Positions 1 to 7,778 of a DNA stretch of 49,238 nucleotides are shown here, piece by piece. The notes beneath the pieces are model-generated. The model had not been told where the DNA came from. It did no database searches and worked only from the letters and a program-made list of their open reading frames with translations. The stretch covers positions 1 to 49,238 of the forward strand of contig QBZZ01000014.1 in assembly GCA_003282145.1 (NCBI GenBank), in the 5' to 3' direction. The stretch is from SAR116 cluster bacterium AG-337-N21. Its GTDB lineage: Bacteria; Pseudomonadota; Alphaproteobacteria; Puniceispirillales; Marisalimonadaceae. Position numbers and translations under genes: made by a program. How positions within the stretch are numbered: the stretch's first letter is position 1; each line of letters begins with the position of its first letter.

Positions 1-182
1 ATTTTATAAATTTTAATAAATATGATAAATTATTTTGTAAATATGACTAATATCTCTGTGGATGAAGAACTTAGGAAGGCTTGACTTAATCTAAAATAAG
101 ATATTATAAAGATTCAAAAATATTCATGACTTAATATTAAATAAGTTGACTAAAATATTAAAGTCCAAAAAGAATCAATATT

Positions 183-2390
183 ATGAATAAATTTAATAAA
201 AATAGCATTACAGAAAATTTAACCCAACAAAATATCAATGAGCTTTTAACCCTCTATAACCAAGGAAAGCTTTCATTAGTTATAACAAAAGCATCGAGGC
301 TTGTTAAAAATTTTCCTAAAGCGTATGTAGTTTGGAATATACTCGGTTCTGCTCATTTAGGTTTAGGTGAACTCACAAAAGCTGCAAATGCTTTTAAAAC
401 AGTTATTAATCTAAAACCTGAAATACCTGAAGCATATAATAATTTTGGCGTTGTATTGTATAATCTGGGAGATTTAGCCAGATCATCATATATTCTCAAT
501 AAAGCAATAGAAATAAAAGTTGACTACGTGGAAGCTTTTAACAACCTTGGAAACACACTAAAAAAACAAAATAAAATTAATGAAGCATTAGAAAAATATT
601 TTAAATGTTTGTCAATTAAACCAGATTATCTAGAGGCATATAATAATATTGCAATAATATTTCAAGAACAAGAGAAGTATGATGAAGCTGTTCTTTATTA
701 TAATAAAGCAATTAATTTAAAACCAAATTATGATATAGCATTTTCAAATTTAGGTGAATTATTTTTTGAAAAGAATGAACTTGAAAAAGCCATCGAATAT
801 TTAAATAAGGCTATATCGATCAATCCTAATTTATCTGAAGCTTATAATAACTTAGGGAATGTTTTTTACAAAAAAGGTGAATTAGGTGAAGCAATAAATT
901 TTTATAATAAAGCACTTTCTATTAATCCAGTCTCATATCAATTTAATGATAATATTGCTAATGTTTTCAAAAAAAAGGGTGATCTATTTAAGGCAATAAA
1001 ATATTATGAAAAAGTTTTATCAATAATGCCTAATTTAGAACGTGTAAGAGCAAAAAAACTTCATTTGCAAGCATCAATTTGTGACTGGAAATTAATTAAG
1101 CAAGATTCTATTTTTTTTGATAAAATAGGTACAACTAATCAATCAATAACGCCATTTTCTTTGTTATCCCTTGAAGACAGTCCAAAAAGACATAAAAAAC
1201 GTTCAGAGATATATTGTAAAAATAAATTTTTACAAAAGCCGCTTCCATTTGATTTTAAAATAAGGGAAATAGACGAGCCCATACGTATTGGTTATTTTTC
1301 GTCTGATTTTAAAGAACATCCGGTTGCCTATTTAATTGCTAAGGTTATTGAAAAGCATAACAAAGGCCAATTTCAAGTATATGGTTATTCTATAAGAGAG
1401 ACTGAGAAAGATAGTTTGTACAAAAGATTAGTCAAATCCTTTGATGTGTTCAAAGATTTAAGTCATCTAAATGATAAAGAAGCAGCTTTGTTAGCTAGAG
1501 AAGATGGGATTGATATTGCTATTGATTTGAATGGTTATACTCAAAATTCACGTACTGGTATTTTTGCCTATCGTATAGCACCGATACAAATCAATTACCT
1601 TGGTTATCCAGGAACCCTTGGAACTGATTTTATGGATTATATTATAGCAGACAATAACCTTATACCTGAAACTTCACAGGACTTTTATTCAGAAAAACCA
1701 ATTTATTTACCAAATACTTATATGCCAACTGATAATACCAGAGAAATTTCTAATAAAGCTATTACTAGAAAAGAAATGTCGTTACCTGAGGATAGTTTTG
1801 TTTTTTGTTGTTTTAATAACAATTATAAAATTACATCAGAAGAATTTGATATTTGGATGCGTTTGTTAGGTAATGTCAAAGGTAGTGTATTATGGCTCAG
1901 AAAGTCAAATAAGTGGTCTGAAGCAAATTTTAGGTTAGAGGCCAAAAAAAGAAATATTGGCTCTTCCAGGATTATTTTTGCAGAAAGGGTGCCTATAGAG
2001 GAGCATCTTGCAAGGTATAAACTTGCTGATTTATTCGTTGATACTTTTAATTTCAATGCCCATACTACAGCATGTGAAGCGCTATGGGCAGGATTGCCTG
2101 TTGTTACAAAAATAGGTAATGGTTTTGCTGCCAGAGTTGCAGGGAGCTTATTACATGCAATTGATTGTCCTGAGTTAATAACTAAAACAAAAGAAGAATA
2201 TGAAGCTTTGATGCTAGAATTAGCTACTAATTCTAAAAAGCTCTCCAAAATAAAAGAAAAGGTATTAAGTAACCGTATGTCTAAGCCACTATTTAATACA
2301 GAACTTTATACAGAAAACTTAGAAAATGGATACAAAAGAGCCTATCAGCTTTATGCTGATCAAAAGAAAACAGAAATAATTTTTACTTAA
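183..2390 (+). CDS. TPR-repeat SPINDLY-family O-GlcNAc transferase-like protein (GT41)
   Basis: A 735-residue protein in two parts. Residues about 45-288 are a run of roughly seven tetratricopeptide repeats with the usual alternating Ala/Gly/Leu pattern and a 34-residue period. From about residue 367 to the end is a GT41 (OGT/SPINDLY) catalytic region. Visible landmarks are IGYFSSDFKEHP with H379, at the place of the active-site His of human OGT; the DLNGYT and YLGYPGT segments; FNNNYKI with K549, at the place of the UDP-binding Lys; and the C-terminal NAHTTACEALWAGLPVVT. The family moves a sugar (GlcNAc or fucose) from a nucleotide sugar to Ser/Thr of proteins, and the TPRs bind the acceptor. 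Which sugar and which acceptor cannot be read from the sequence. No signal peptide, so it is probably cytosolic. It stands alone, with about 650 bases of non-coding DNA after it. Family assignment is firm; the biological role is open. Confidence 0.93.
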   Translation: MNKFNKNSITENLTQQNINELLTLYNQGKLSLVITKASRLVKNFPKAYVVWNILGSAHLGLGELTKAANAFKTVINLKPEIPEAYNNFGVVLYNLGDLARSSYILNKAIEIKVDYVEAFNNLGNTLKKQNKINEALEKYFKCLSIKPDYLEAYNNIAIIFQEQEKYDEAVLYYNKAINLKPNYDIAFSNLGELFFEKNELEKAIEYLNKAISINPNLSEAYNNLGNVFYKKGELGEAINFYNKALSINPVSYQFNDNIANVFKKKGDLFKAIKYYEKVLSIMPNLERVRAKKLHLQASICDWKLIKQDSIFFDKIGTTNQSITPFSLLSLEDSPKRHKKRSEIYCKNKFLQKPLPFDFKIREIDEPIRIGYFSSDFKEHPVAYLIAKVIEKHNKGQFQVYGYSIRETEKDSLYKRLVKSFDVFKDLSHLNDKEAALLAREDGIDIAIDLNGYTQNSRTGIFAYRIAPIQINYLGYPGTLGTDFMDYIIADNNLIPETSQDFYSEKPIYLPNTYMPTDNTREISNKAITRKEMSLPEDSFVFCCFNNNYKITSEEFDIWMRLLGNVKGSVLWLRKSNKWSEANFRLEAKKRNIGSSRIIFAERVPIEEHLARYKLADLFVDTFNFNAHTTACEALWAGLPVVTKIGNGFAARVAGSLLHAIDCPELITKTKEEYEALMLELATNSKKLSKIKEKVLSNRMSKPLFNTELYTENLENGYKRAYQLYADQKKTEIIFT

Positions 2391-3044
2391 AGTTAATATT
2401 ACTTCATTACGCATATACCTCTACTTACAAAGCTCAAACAGCTACATTAATCACATTTCACAATCCAGACTCTGAACATTAACTCTGATGTATTACGCTG
2501 TATGAGTCTTTATAATGGTTAACATTTATATGAGTATGTTTTTGTAAAAGCCTATGTATACATAACGTACACACTCCCTAGTATCCTTGTATGGGTAGGG
2601 TCATTTAAGTGATACATATAACTAGAACACCTAAATTAATACATATATTAATTAGAATACATTAAGTGACTAATTAAGAAGGTATTATGCATGTAGATAG
2701 GCCTATATGTATATACATTTTTAAGTTCTTTTCTTTTCCAGAAGATTTCTTTACTATGAAAGAAACTGTAAAAGAAAACGTGCCTGTTGACACAGATTCT
2801 ACAATACGTAATATGAAACTACTGCTTATGTTCAGTTGTAATTGGCGCACTATAAGAGAAAAGAACTGCTTCTCAGCCGCCCCATTCTAAATTCTAACTT
2901 AGTGTAATTGCTTAGTTACTTAATTTTTTATAAAAGTGTGAAACAAAGTGAGAAACATTTTATATTTGTGTCTTTTTAGTTAACATTGATAGGTTTGATT
3001 GATACTTTATTTTATTATAAATTTTTGCAGAATGGGAGTTTCTG
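2391..3044. other. 654-base stretch with no convincing gene
   Basis: Between the OGT-like gene and the small-protein cluster I find no recognisable gene, RNA or mobile element. The stretch contains many overlapping ATATAC/GTATAC/TACATA-type words and one open frame at 2687-2890, listed separately with low confidence. No clear terminator hairpin with a T-run follows the upstream gene. It may be a degraded gene or a long leader of the cluster that begins at 3045. Confidence 0.5.
2687..2890 (+). CDS. Possible small ORF, unknown
   Basis: A 67-codon open frame with an acceptable Shine-Dalgarno sequence (AGAAGG, about five bases before the ATG). The product has a hydrophobic, aromatic start (IYIFKFFSF), a charged middle and no family I recognise. 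Codon use does not clearly differ from random AT-rich sequence, and the reading is not supported by a neighbour. Treat it as a weak candidate. Confidence 0.2.
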   Translation: MHVDRPICIYIFKFFSFPEDFFTMKETVKENVPVDTDSTIRNMKLLLMFSCNWRTIREKNCFSAAPF

Positions 3045-3380
3045 TTGGATACAAATGCAAATTTGATGACTTATAATACTTTTACTTTTAAAACAGAAGC
3101 GCAAATGCTTCTTTTTAGAAGAATTTGGGAAGATAATGGTACATCATTGTTTGATAAACTTAAAAAAAAAGGATGTACAAGATTTTGTCTTAATCAAATA
3201 TGGAATATGAAGGGAACATTTAAAATATCTATTTTGTTTGAGTATGAAAGCCCAAATTCATTTAAACAATGTCAAAATGAATTAGAAAATTTTACCAAAA
3301 ACATTATGAAAGAACTTCAAGCCGCAGACCCTGTTATAGAGGCAAGCAGAAATATTGTTCTTCAGGACCTGAGAGTTTAA
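3045..3380 (+). CDS. Small protein, probable dimeric alpha/beta-barrel fold (tandem copy 1)
   Basis: A 111-residue protein. I chose the TTG start at 3045 because GGGAG lies at 3034-3038, six bases upstream; the next in-frame ATG (3066) has no ribosome binding site. The order of predicted elements (strand, helix, two strands with KGTFKISILFEYES, then a long amphipathic helix) fits the ferredoxin-like half of a dimeric alpha/beta barrel, as in antibiotic-biosynthesis-monooxygenase or EthD-type proteins. It is the first of four consecutive same-strand genes of about 95-113 codons that share this plan, and it is the most divergent of them. No catalytic residue can be assigned. The gene is likely real, given its ribosome binding site and the cluster; the fold is inferred from pattern only and the function is unknown. 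Confidence 0.6.
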   Translation: MDTNANLMTYNTFTFKTEAQMLLFRRIWEDNGTSLFDKLKKKGCTRFCLNQIWNMKGTFKISILFEYESPNSFKQCQNELENFTKNIMKELQAADPVIEASRNIVLQDLRV

Positions 3381-3559
3381 CTCCTGACTCATACAGCCTT
3401 GCTCAGCGACGACAACCAAATCGCAAGCAGCTTATTACTTTGATTGCATTAGCTTTTCTGAAAGACTTTATATTAAACATTAAAAGGTTTAACACTTTAC
3501 GAAATATGTTCGATTTGATTAAACTATATCAGTATCAAAATACTTACGGAACTTAAAAT

Positions 3560-3883
3560 ATGTATGGAATAACAGTTACTGTAAAATTACAAAATAAATT
3601 AGCCAAAGATTCTATAGTTATGTCCCTTAGAAATATGAGTGAAGATTTGTTTAATGAAAGTGGAGGCTTGTTAATTAGGTGCTTCACCGAAGTATCAGAT
3701 ACTCAAATAGATATGTTTCATTTATGGAAAGATAAATCATCTTTATTAAAAACAAGAACAAAGTTTTCCAATAAGTTTTGGAATGATATAAAAGAAATGG
3801 GAGGAATAGTAAGTAAATCAGAGGGAGAAACGCTAGTTGAAATGTCAAAACTAATAAAAAATGCTAATGTACAGGTTAAGTGA
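3560..3883 (+). CDS. Small protein, probable dimeric alpha/beta-barrel fold (tandem copy 2)
   Basis: A 107-residue protein that starts at an ATG with only a weak GGAA upstream. The pattern is a beta strand (YGITVTVKL), a helix (KDSIVMSLRNMSEDLF), two strands (LLIRCFTEVSDTQIDMFHLW), and a helix ending in DIKEMGG. The C-terminal part matches the broken copy at 4222-4560: VSD..(I/F)..F..(L/V)WK, then about 20 residues, EMG, then GET..MS. So these two are clear paralogues. The stop codon is joined to the next gene as TGATG (3881-3885), which indicates translational coupling and one transcript. No known function; ABM/EthD-like proteins often handle small hydrophobic or reactive substrates, but nothing here proves that. 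Confidence 0.65.
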   Translation: MYGITVTVKLQNKLAKDSIVMSLRNMSEDLFNESGGLLIRCFTEVSDTQIDMFHLWKDKSSLLKTRTKFSNKFWNDIKEMGGIVSKSEGETLVEMSKLIKNANVQVK

Positions 3884-4164
3884 TGTACGTTAGAATTGTA
3901 GAAATAACAGCTCCAACGAAACTTCAATTAAATATTTTTTTAGATTATTTAAGAATTACACATTTTCCAAAAAATTTAGAACAGGGTCAAACGTCTGCAA
4001 AAGTATTCAGAGTAAATGAAGTGTCAGCTTTCGTTATTGCTGGATTTAAAGATAAGAAATCTGCAGATAAAATTAAAATTATGAATAATCTAGAAATTAA
4101 TGAATTGAAAACTAACTTAAAAATAAGGTCATTTGAGGGACCAATTGAGTACTGTTTAGATTGA
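3883..4164 (+). CDS. Small protein, probable dimeric alpha/beta-barrel fold (tandem copy 3)
   Basis: A 93-residue protein read from the ATG at 3883, which overlaps the stop of the previous gene by one base (TGATG); a GTG one codon earlier is the alternative. The pattern resembles copy 2: MYVRIVEI strand, helix through LRITHF, strand AKVFRVNEVSAFVIAGF, then KDKKSADK where copy 2 has KDKSSLLK, a helix, and a final strand. A one-transcript arrangement with copy 2 is clear from the coupling. No family is recognised by sequence; the fold is an inference. Confidence 0.6.
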   Translation: MYVRIVEITAPTKLQLNIFLDYLRITHFPKNLEQGQTSAKVFRVNEVSAFVIAGFKDKKSADKIKIMNNLEINELKTNLKIRSFEGPIEYCLD

Positions 4165-4221
4165 TAATCTAATTTCATTAAAATTATATTTATAAATTAA
4201 AAATGAGAAAAAAGGAAAAAA

Positions 4222-4560
4222 ATGTATACGAGAACCCATGTTTTTAAATTTGTAAATAAGGTTTCAAGAGACTCTTTTAAATTTTTTTGCATAAATTATA
4301 CAGATTCTTTATTTAAAGATGGTCTAAATTTTTCATTATTTATTGATATTTCAGATATCTCATTTCAATTTCTAACTGTTTGGAAGTAAAAAAAAGAATG
4401 GGAGAAATCTTTTAAAAAAGCAGGTGAATATTCAGACTTAAAAAAACAGATTACAGAAATGGGCGCCACAATGACAATAGTTGGGGGTGAAACTCAAGGA
4501 AGAATGTCAACTCAGAGTGATTTTAATCTTTTTGAAAATATTAAACAGTCTGGTTTGTAA
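4222..4560 (+). pseudogene. Fourth tandem copy, interrupted by an in-frame TAA
   Basis: A frame of 113 codons begins with ATG at 4222, preceded by AAGGA at 4212-4216, and ends with TAA at 4558-4560. It carries one internal stop, TAA at 4387-4389, just after VWK. Both halves match copy 2: before the stop, ISDISFQFLTVWK aligns with VSDTQIDMFHLWK; after it, EMGATMTIVGGETQGRMS aligns with EMGGIVSKSEGETLVEMS. The frame does not change across the stop, so this is a substitution (for example AAA or GAA to TAA), not an indel. It is a recent pseudogene, a sequencing error, or a gene that needs stop readthrough. The intact ribosome binding site and the open downstream half argue that any decay is young. 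Confidence 0.65.
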
Positions 4561-4636
4561 AAATTAATAAATACAAACAATATGGTCTATTTCAATTCAC
4601 TTTACGAGGAGTGATTATTCCACTTAAAATAAAAAT

Positions 4637-5386
4637 ATGTTTTTAGAATATTTTGAAACTATTACTTTTGCTATAATTTTGAGCTCAGTATTTTTGGGAG
4701 GAATAGTTAAAGGATCGGTTGGTATTGGAATGTCTATGTTTTCAGTTCCACTGATAGCTTTTATTTTGCCTCCTACTAAAGCAATGATGCTTTTATGCTT
4801 TCCAGTTATTGTAACAAACTTTATCCAAATGGATATCAAAAGAGGAGTAAGCAATTATAGGTTTTTTCCAATGTTCATGACACTTTTTTTAGGTATAATT
4901 ATTGGTGGAAAACTAATATTAAGTTTAAATTTGAAAACAATTTCAATATTAATTGCATTAACTATAATTATTTTTACGCTCTTCAACTTTTTAGGATTAA
5001 ATCTAAAATGGCTTAAACCAAAATATGAAAAAATAATATCCATTTTTATTGGTTTTTTTTCAGGTATTCTCGGGGGCTTGTCTACGTTCTATGCACCGCC
5101 TATAATTACCTTTTTAGTTTCTTTAAATTTAGCAAAAGAAAATTTTATAAGAACTACAGCAACAATGTATTTCTTAGCTTCTATACCATTATATTCATCC
5201 CTTATTTTTCATGGTTTAGGTAATTTTTATGATTTGTTAGTAAGTCTTATTATTACAGCACCAGCTTTGTTAGGACAATATTTTGGAACTAAAATTAGGT
5301 TAAGATTATCTAACGCAATATTTAGAAAAGCAATTTTAGTAATTTTAATTGTTATTGGTTTTTCATTGTTGATTAAAAATTTATAA
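4637..5386 (+). CDS. TSUP (TauE/SafE) family membrane permease
   Basis: A 249-residue, strongly hydrophobic protein with about eight membrane segments arranged as two similar halves. The first half opens with GGIVKGSVGIGMSMFSVPLIAFILPPTKAMMLLCFPVIVTN and the second with GILGGLSTFYAPPIITFLVSLN, the pattern of the TSUP/DUF81 family (G.(V/I)G..G...(P/G) near the start of each half). Members export or import small organic anions such as sulfoacetate, sulfite or other sulfur or carboxylate compounds across the inner membrane. It is in the same direction as the four small alpha/beta genes before it and the hydratase after it, so it may move the substrate or product of that module. Exact substrate unknown. 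Family is firm. Confidence 0.85.
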   Translation: MFLEYFETITFAIILSSVFLGGIVKGSVGIGMSMFSVPLIAFILPPTKAMMLLCFPVIVTNFIQMDIKRGVSNYRFFPMFMTLFLGIIIGGKLILSLNLKTISILIALTIIIFTLFNFLGLNLKWLKPKYEKIISIFIGFFSGILGGLSTFYAPPIITFLVSLNLAKENFIRTTATMYFLASIPLYSSLIFHGLGNFYDLLVSLIITAPALLGQYFGTKIRLRLSNAIFRKAILVILIVIGFSLLIKNL

Positions 5387-5650
5387 AATATTTTACATAT
5401 TGAATGTAGATGCTTTATAATTAGAGCCTTAAATAGTATCTAATGTGGCTTTAAGCAATGCAATTACTATTTTGGATTATATTATTGAAAACTAAAATAT
5501 ATATTTTTCTTATATAAATTAATCTCGTCTTAAAATAGCTATCATATAAGTAAGTTATTTTGTTAATGAAATATAAAATTACTTTATACTAAATTTGTAA
5601 TACTCTTAATGTAGAGTTAGGAATAATTTTTAATTAAATAAAAATACAAT

Positions 5651-6436
5651 ATGAATGAATTAACTCAAAATAAATTAGAGAGCTATGCCCAGAAAATTTT
5701 AAACGACTATGATGCGAAAAATCATAGTGCTTTTTTTAAAAATAAAAATATCAAGATAAGTATCTCAGATGCTTATAAAATCCAATCAATACTAACTGAT
5801 CTCAGAATAAAGAGAGGTGAAAAGGTAATTGGTTATAAAATTGGAAGTATTTCAAAACAAACTCAAAAAAAATATGGCTTTTCCTATCCAGCTTGGGGAC
5901 GTTTATGGGAAAGTGAACTACATTTAAATGGGATAAAGTTAAGTAAAAAAAATTATTCAAATCCAGCAATGGAAGCTGAATTTGGAATAAGATTCAATCG
6001 TAATTTAGATCCTCAAAAGGTTAATTTTGAATATATATTAGCTTCAATTGATACAATTCACCCAATAATAGAAATACATAATCTAATATTTTACGGTAAT
6101 GAACCCTACGGTGCAGAACATATTTCAAACAATGCAATAAATGCCGGTGTGGTTTGTGGTACTGGAACAGACAAACCCAAATTTGGAGAAATTACTGACC
6201 TAAAATTAATTTATGATAAAATAATAATAGATAAATGGACAAATAAAATATGGCCTATTGACATGTTATCAGCAATTGAGTGGTTTGTTGTGGAACAAGC
6301 AAAGATGAATAATCAAATAAAAAAAGGAAACCTTATTTTGACAGGTGCATATGGTCCTCCAATTCCAATAGTTGATAAAAAGCTGATAGAGGTTAACTCT
6401 AGTTTGTTTGGTAAAGTTTCAGCAATTTTTAAATAA
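5651..6436 (+). CDS. MhpD-like 2-keto-4-pentenoate hydratase / 4-oxalocrotonate decarboxylase family enzyme
   Basis: A 261-residue protein of the fumarylacetoacetase superfamily, MhpD branch. Visible: GYKIG at 61-65 (with the conserved Lys), a metal-binding E-x-E at E108 and E110 (MEAEFG), a third acidic ligand E141 in IIEIHN, and the C-terminal GNLILTGAYGPPIP segment. Members hydrate 2-hydroxypentadienoate-type dienols or decarboxylate 4-oxalocrotonate in meta-cleavage pathways, using a divalent metal. The segment that commonly reads PDFG in the classical enzymes reads PAWG (80-83), so the usual acidic residue there is absent and the substrate may differ. A tautomerase gene follows at 6631, and that pairing is typical of meta-cleavage routes, but no ring-cleavage dioxygenase is in the window. 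Family firm; reaction not settled. Confidence 0.8.
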   Translation: MNELTQNKLESYAQKILNDYDAKNHSAFFKNKNIKISISDAYKIQSILTDLRIKRGEKVIGYKIGSISKQTQKKYGFSYPAWGRLWESELHLNGIKLSKKNYSNPAMEAEFGIRFNRNLDPQKVNFEYILASIDTIHPIIEIHNLIFYGNEPYGAEHISNNAINAGVVCGTGTDKPKFGEITDLKLIYDKIIIDKWTNKIWPIDMLSAIEWFVVEQAKMNNQIKKGNLILTGAYGPPIPIVDKKLIEVNSSLFGKVSAIFK

Positions 6437-6630
6437 AAATATTTTTATATTTTCTGAATTACATACACTTACATAAACATCTTGTGCACTAATCATGTAA
6501 AAATAACTCAGATATAAAAAACTTTTCTGTATCACTAAATGCATAAACTAAATGGATAATACTTTACGAATACTATCTCGTTAGATTAGTAAATTCCTGC
6601 TTAATATTTAAAATATTTATAGGAGTAACA

Positions 6631-6977
6631 ATGCCATTAATAAGAATAGATGTTCCTGAAGGAGTATCTGGAGATGTTAAAAAACAAATACATAGCAAAG
6701 TAAGAGAAGTTGTATTAAAGAAGTTCAATATGATTATGTTTTTATTAGAGAAGCATTTGGATATATAGGTGACAATCTTCCAGTCATAGATGTTGATTTA
6801 AGACCCGGGAGAGATGCGAGAAGAAAAAAAGCTCTTGTTGACGGTATATCTAAAGTTTTCATAGAGACACCAAATATTTCTAAAGAAGATGAATATTGTT
6901 TATTGAGGGAAACACCGGCACATAATCATTATACCGGTGGTGAACCTTTGCCAGAATGGTTAATATCTGATGAATAA
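6631..6977 (+). pseudogene. Tautomerase-superfamily gene broken by a one-base frameshift
   Basis: The gene starts with ATG at 6631 after AGGAG at 6621-6625. The first 31 or so codons read MPLIRIDVPEGVSGDVKKQI and onward, with the N-terminal Pro-1 that is the catalytic base of 4-oxalocrotonate tautomerases. The frame then runs into a TAG near 6766. From about 6726 a different frame continues with YDYVFIREAFGYIGDN, then PVIDVDLRPGRDARRKKAL and ends with TAA at 6975-6977. One base is missing around 6720-6726 (a TT that would need to be TTT). Repaired, it would be about 115 residues with two beta-alpha-beta units, the size of the cis-CaaD/MSAD-like tautomerases. It follows the MhpD-like gene and probably acts, or acted, in the same pathway. 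A sequencing error is possible. Confidence 0.8.
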
Positions 6978-7035
6978 AAATAATGAAAATAATAATCTAT
7001 TATTAAAATTGATTAATACATGATAAATAATAATT

Positions 7036-7167
7036 ATGAGAAAAGAATTAAAAATATTTTTATGTATTGTCACATTTTTTATTTTGCTAAAGGGTTACAT
7101 TTTCTTTTTTATTAACCCTTCTATACTTACCAATCCAAATATGGGATACCAATTTATAGTTAAATAA
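7036..7167 (+). CDS. Tiny single-span membrane protein
   Basis: A 43-codon frame from ATG 7036 to TAA 7165-7167. The product has a short basic start (MRKELK), one hydrophobic segment of about 20 residues (IFLCIVTFFILLKGYIFFF) and a short polar tail ending NPNMGYQFIVK. That layout (Lys/Arg inside, one span) is that of a small inner-membrane protein. No Shine-Dalgarno sequence of strength. It sits among other tiny membrane proteins (7329, 7560). Function unknown. Confidence 0.4.
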   Translation: MRKELKIFLCIVTFFILLKGYIFFFINPSILTNPNMGYQFIVK

Positions 7168-7328
7168 ATATAATAAAATATGAAATTATTGATGATTAAA
7201 ATTTTAAAGTAATATTATATACTAAAGTCACAATATATTTTTTAATAAAATTAAAATTTACATATTCTCATACCATGACTTTAAATTTTAAAAATTGAAA
7301 ATATTTATTGCTTGTTTTAAAATGACTT

Positions 7329-7532
7329 ATGAACAGAAAACTGTCTGAAAAAAAATTCACTAATTGGTGGAATGACGGAGAAAATAAATTTTCAAAGTTT
7401 CTATACATATTTGTCAGCTGGTGGGATGATGGTAAAAACAAGTTTTTAAAAGCAATCTATTTTTCTTTATTTTTACATTTTTTATTTGCTGCTTTTTGGT
7501 TGCTTAGTCTTGGTATAGGGTACATATTTTAA
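7329..7532 (+). CDS. Small membrane protein with a duplicated WW(N/D)DGxNKF motif
   Basis: A 67-residue protein. WWNDGENKF at 13-21 and WWDDGKNKF at 31-39 are near-identical and 18 residues apart, each followed by a short aromatic-rich stretch. A hydrophobic segment covers about 42-66 (AIYFSLFLHFLFAAFWLLSL) and probably spans the membrane. The repeat spacing of 18 residues equals five helical turns, so both WW pairs could lie on one face of an amphipathic helix at the membrane surface. No known family recognised. It lies 27 bases before another tiny membrane ORF (7560) and probably shares its transcript. Confidence 0.5.
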   Translation: MNRKLSEKKFTNWWNDGENKFSKFLYIFVSWWDDGKNKFLKAIYFSLFLHFLFAAFWLLSLGIGYIF

Positions 7533-7559
7533 TAACAATATTTTTTAAAAGGACATAAA

Positions 7560-7670
7560 TTGAAAAAAAATGGAAAACCACACCCCTATATTTTTAAATG
7601 GTATGCTAGTGCATATATTATTTTAGCAATTATTGTAACTTATCTAGAATATGATAATTGGTTTAGTTGA
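7560..7670 (+). CDS. Tiny single-span membrane protein, TTG start
   Basis: A 36-codon frame beginning with TTG at 7560, with AAAAGGA a few bases upstream as a good ribosome binding site, and ending with TGA at 7668-7670. The product has a basic N-terminus with KPHPYIFKW, one membrane segment (YASAYIILAIIVTYL) and an acidic/aromatic tail EYDNWFS. It looks like a subunit-type micropeptide. It follows the duplicated-motif protein at 7329 by 27 bases, which suggests co-expression. Function unknown; I rely on ribosome binding site, topology and context only. Confidence 0.45.
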   Translation: MKKNGKPHPYIFKWYASAYIILAIIVTYLEYDNWFS

Positions 7671-7778
7671 AAATAATAAGATATTACTTTTCTTAATTGT
7701 ATCATATATATCAAAACTAATAGCTGTAAATAAATCATATTTAATGAGTTAAATAAAATATTATTGTTTTAGTTAGAA

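Noticed and set aside
1-182. Promoter-like TTGACT at 81-86 with a nearby TATTAT
   Set aside because: Spacing of 15 and imperfect hexamers, and such pairs occur by chance at this AT content; not strong enough to list.
1823-2248. Open frame of 141 codons on the minus strand within the O-GlcNAc-transferase-like gene
   Set aside because: Antisense to a conserved catalytic domain, no ribosome binding site and no motif; a shadow frame in AT-rich DNA.
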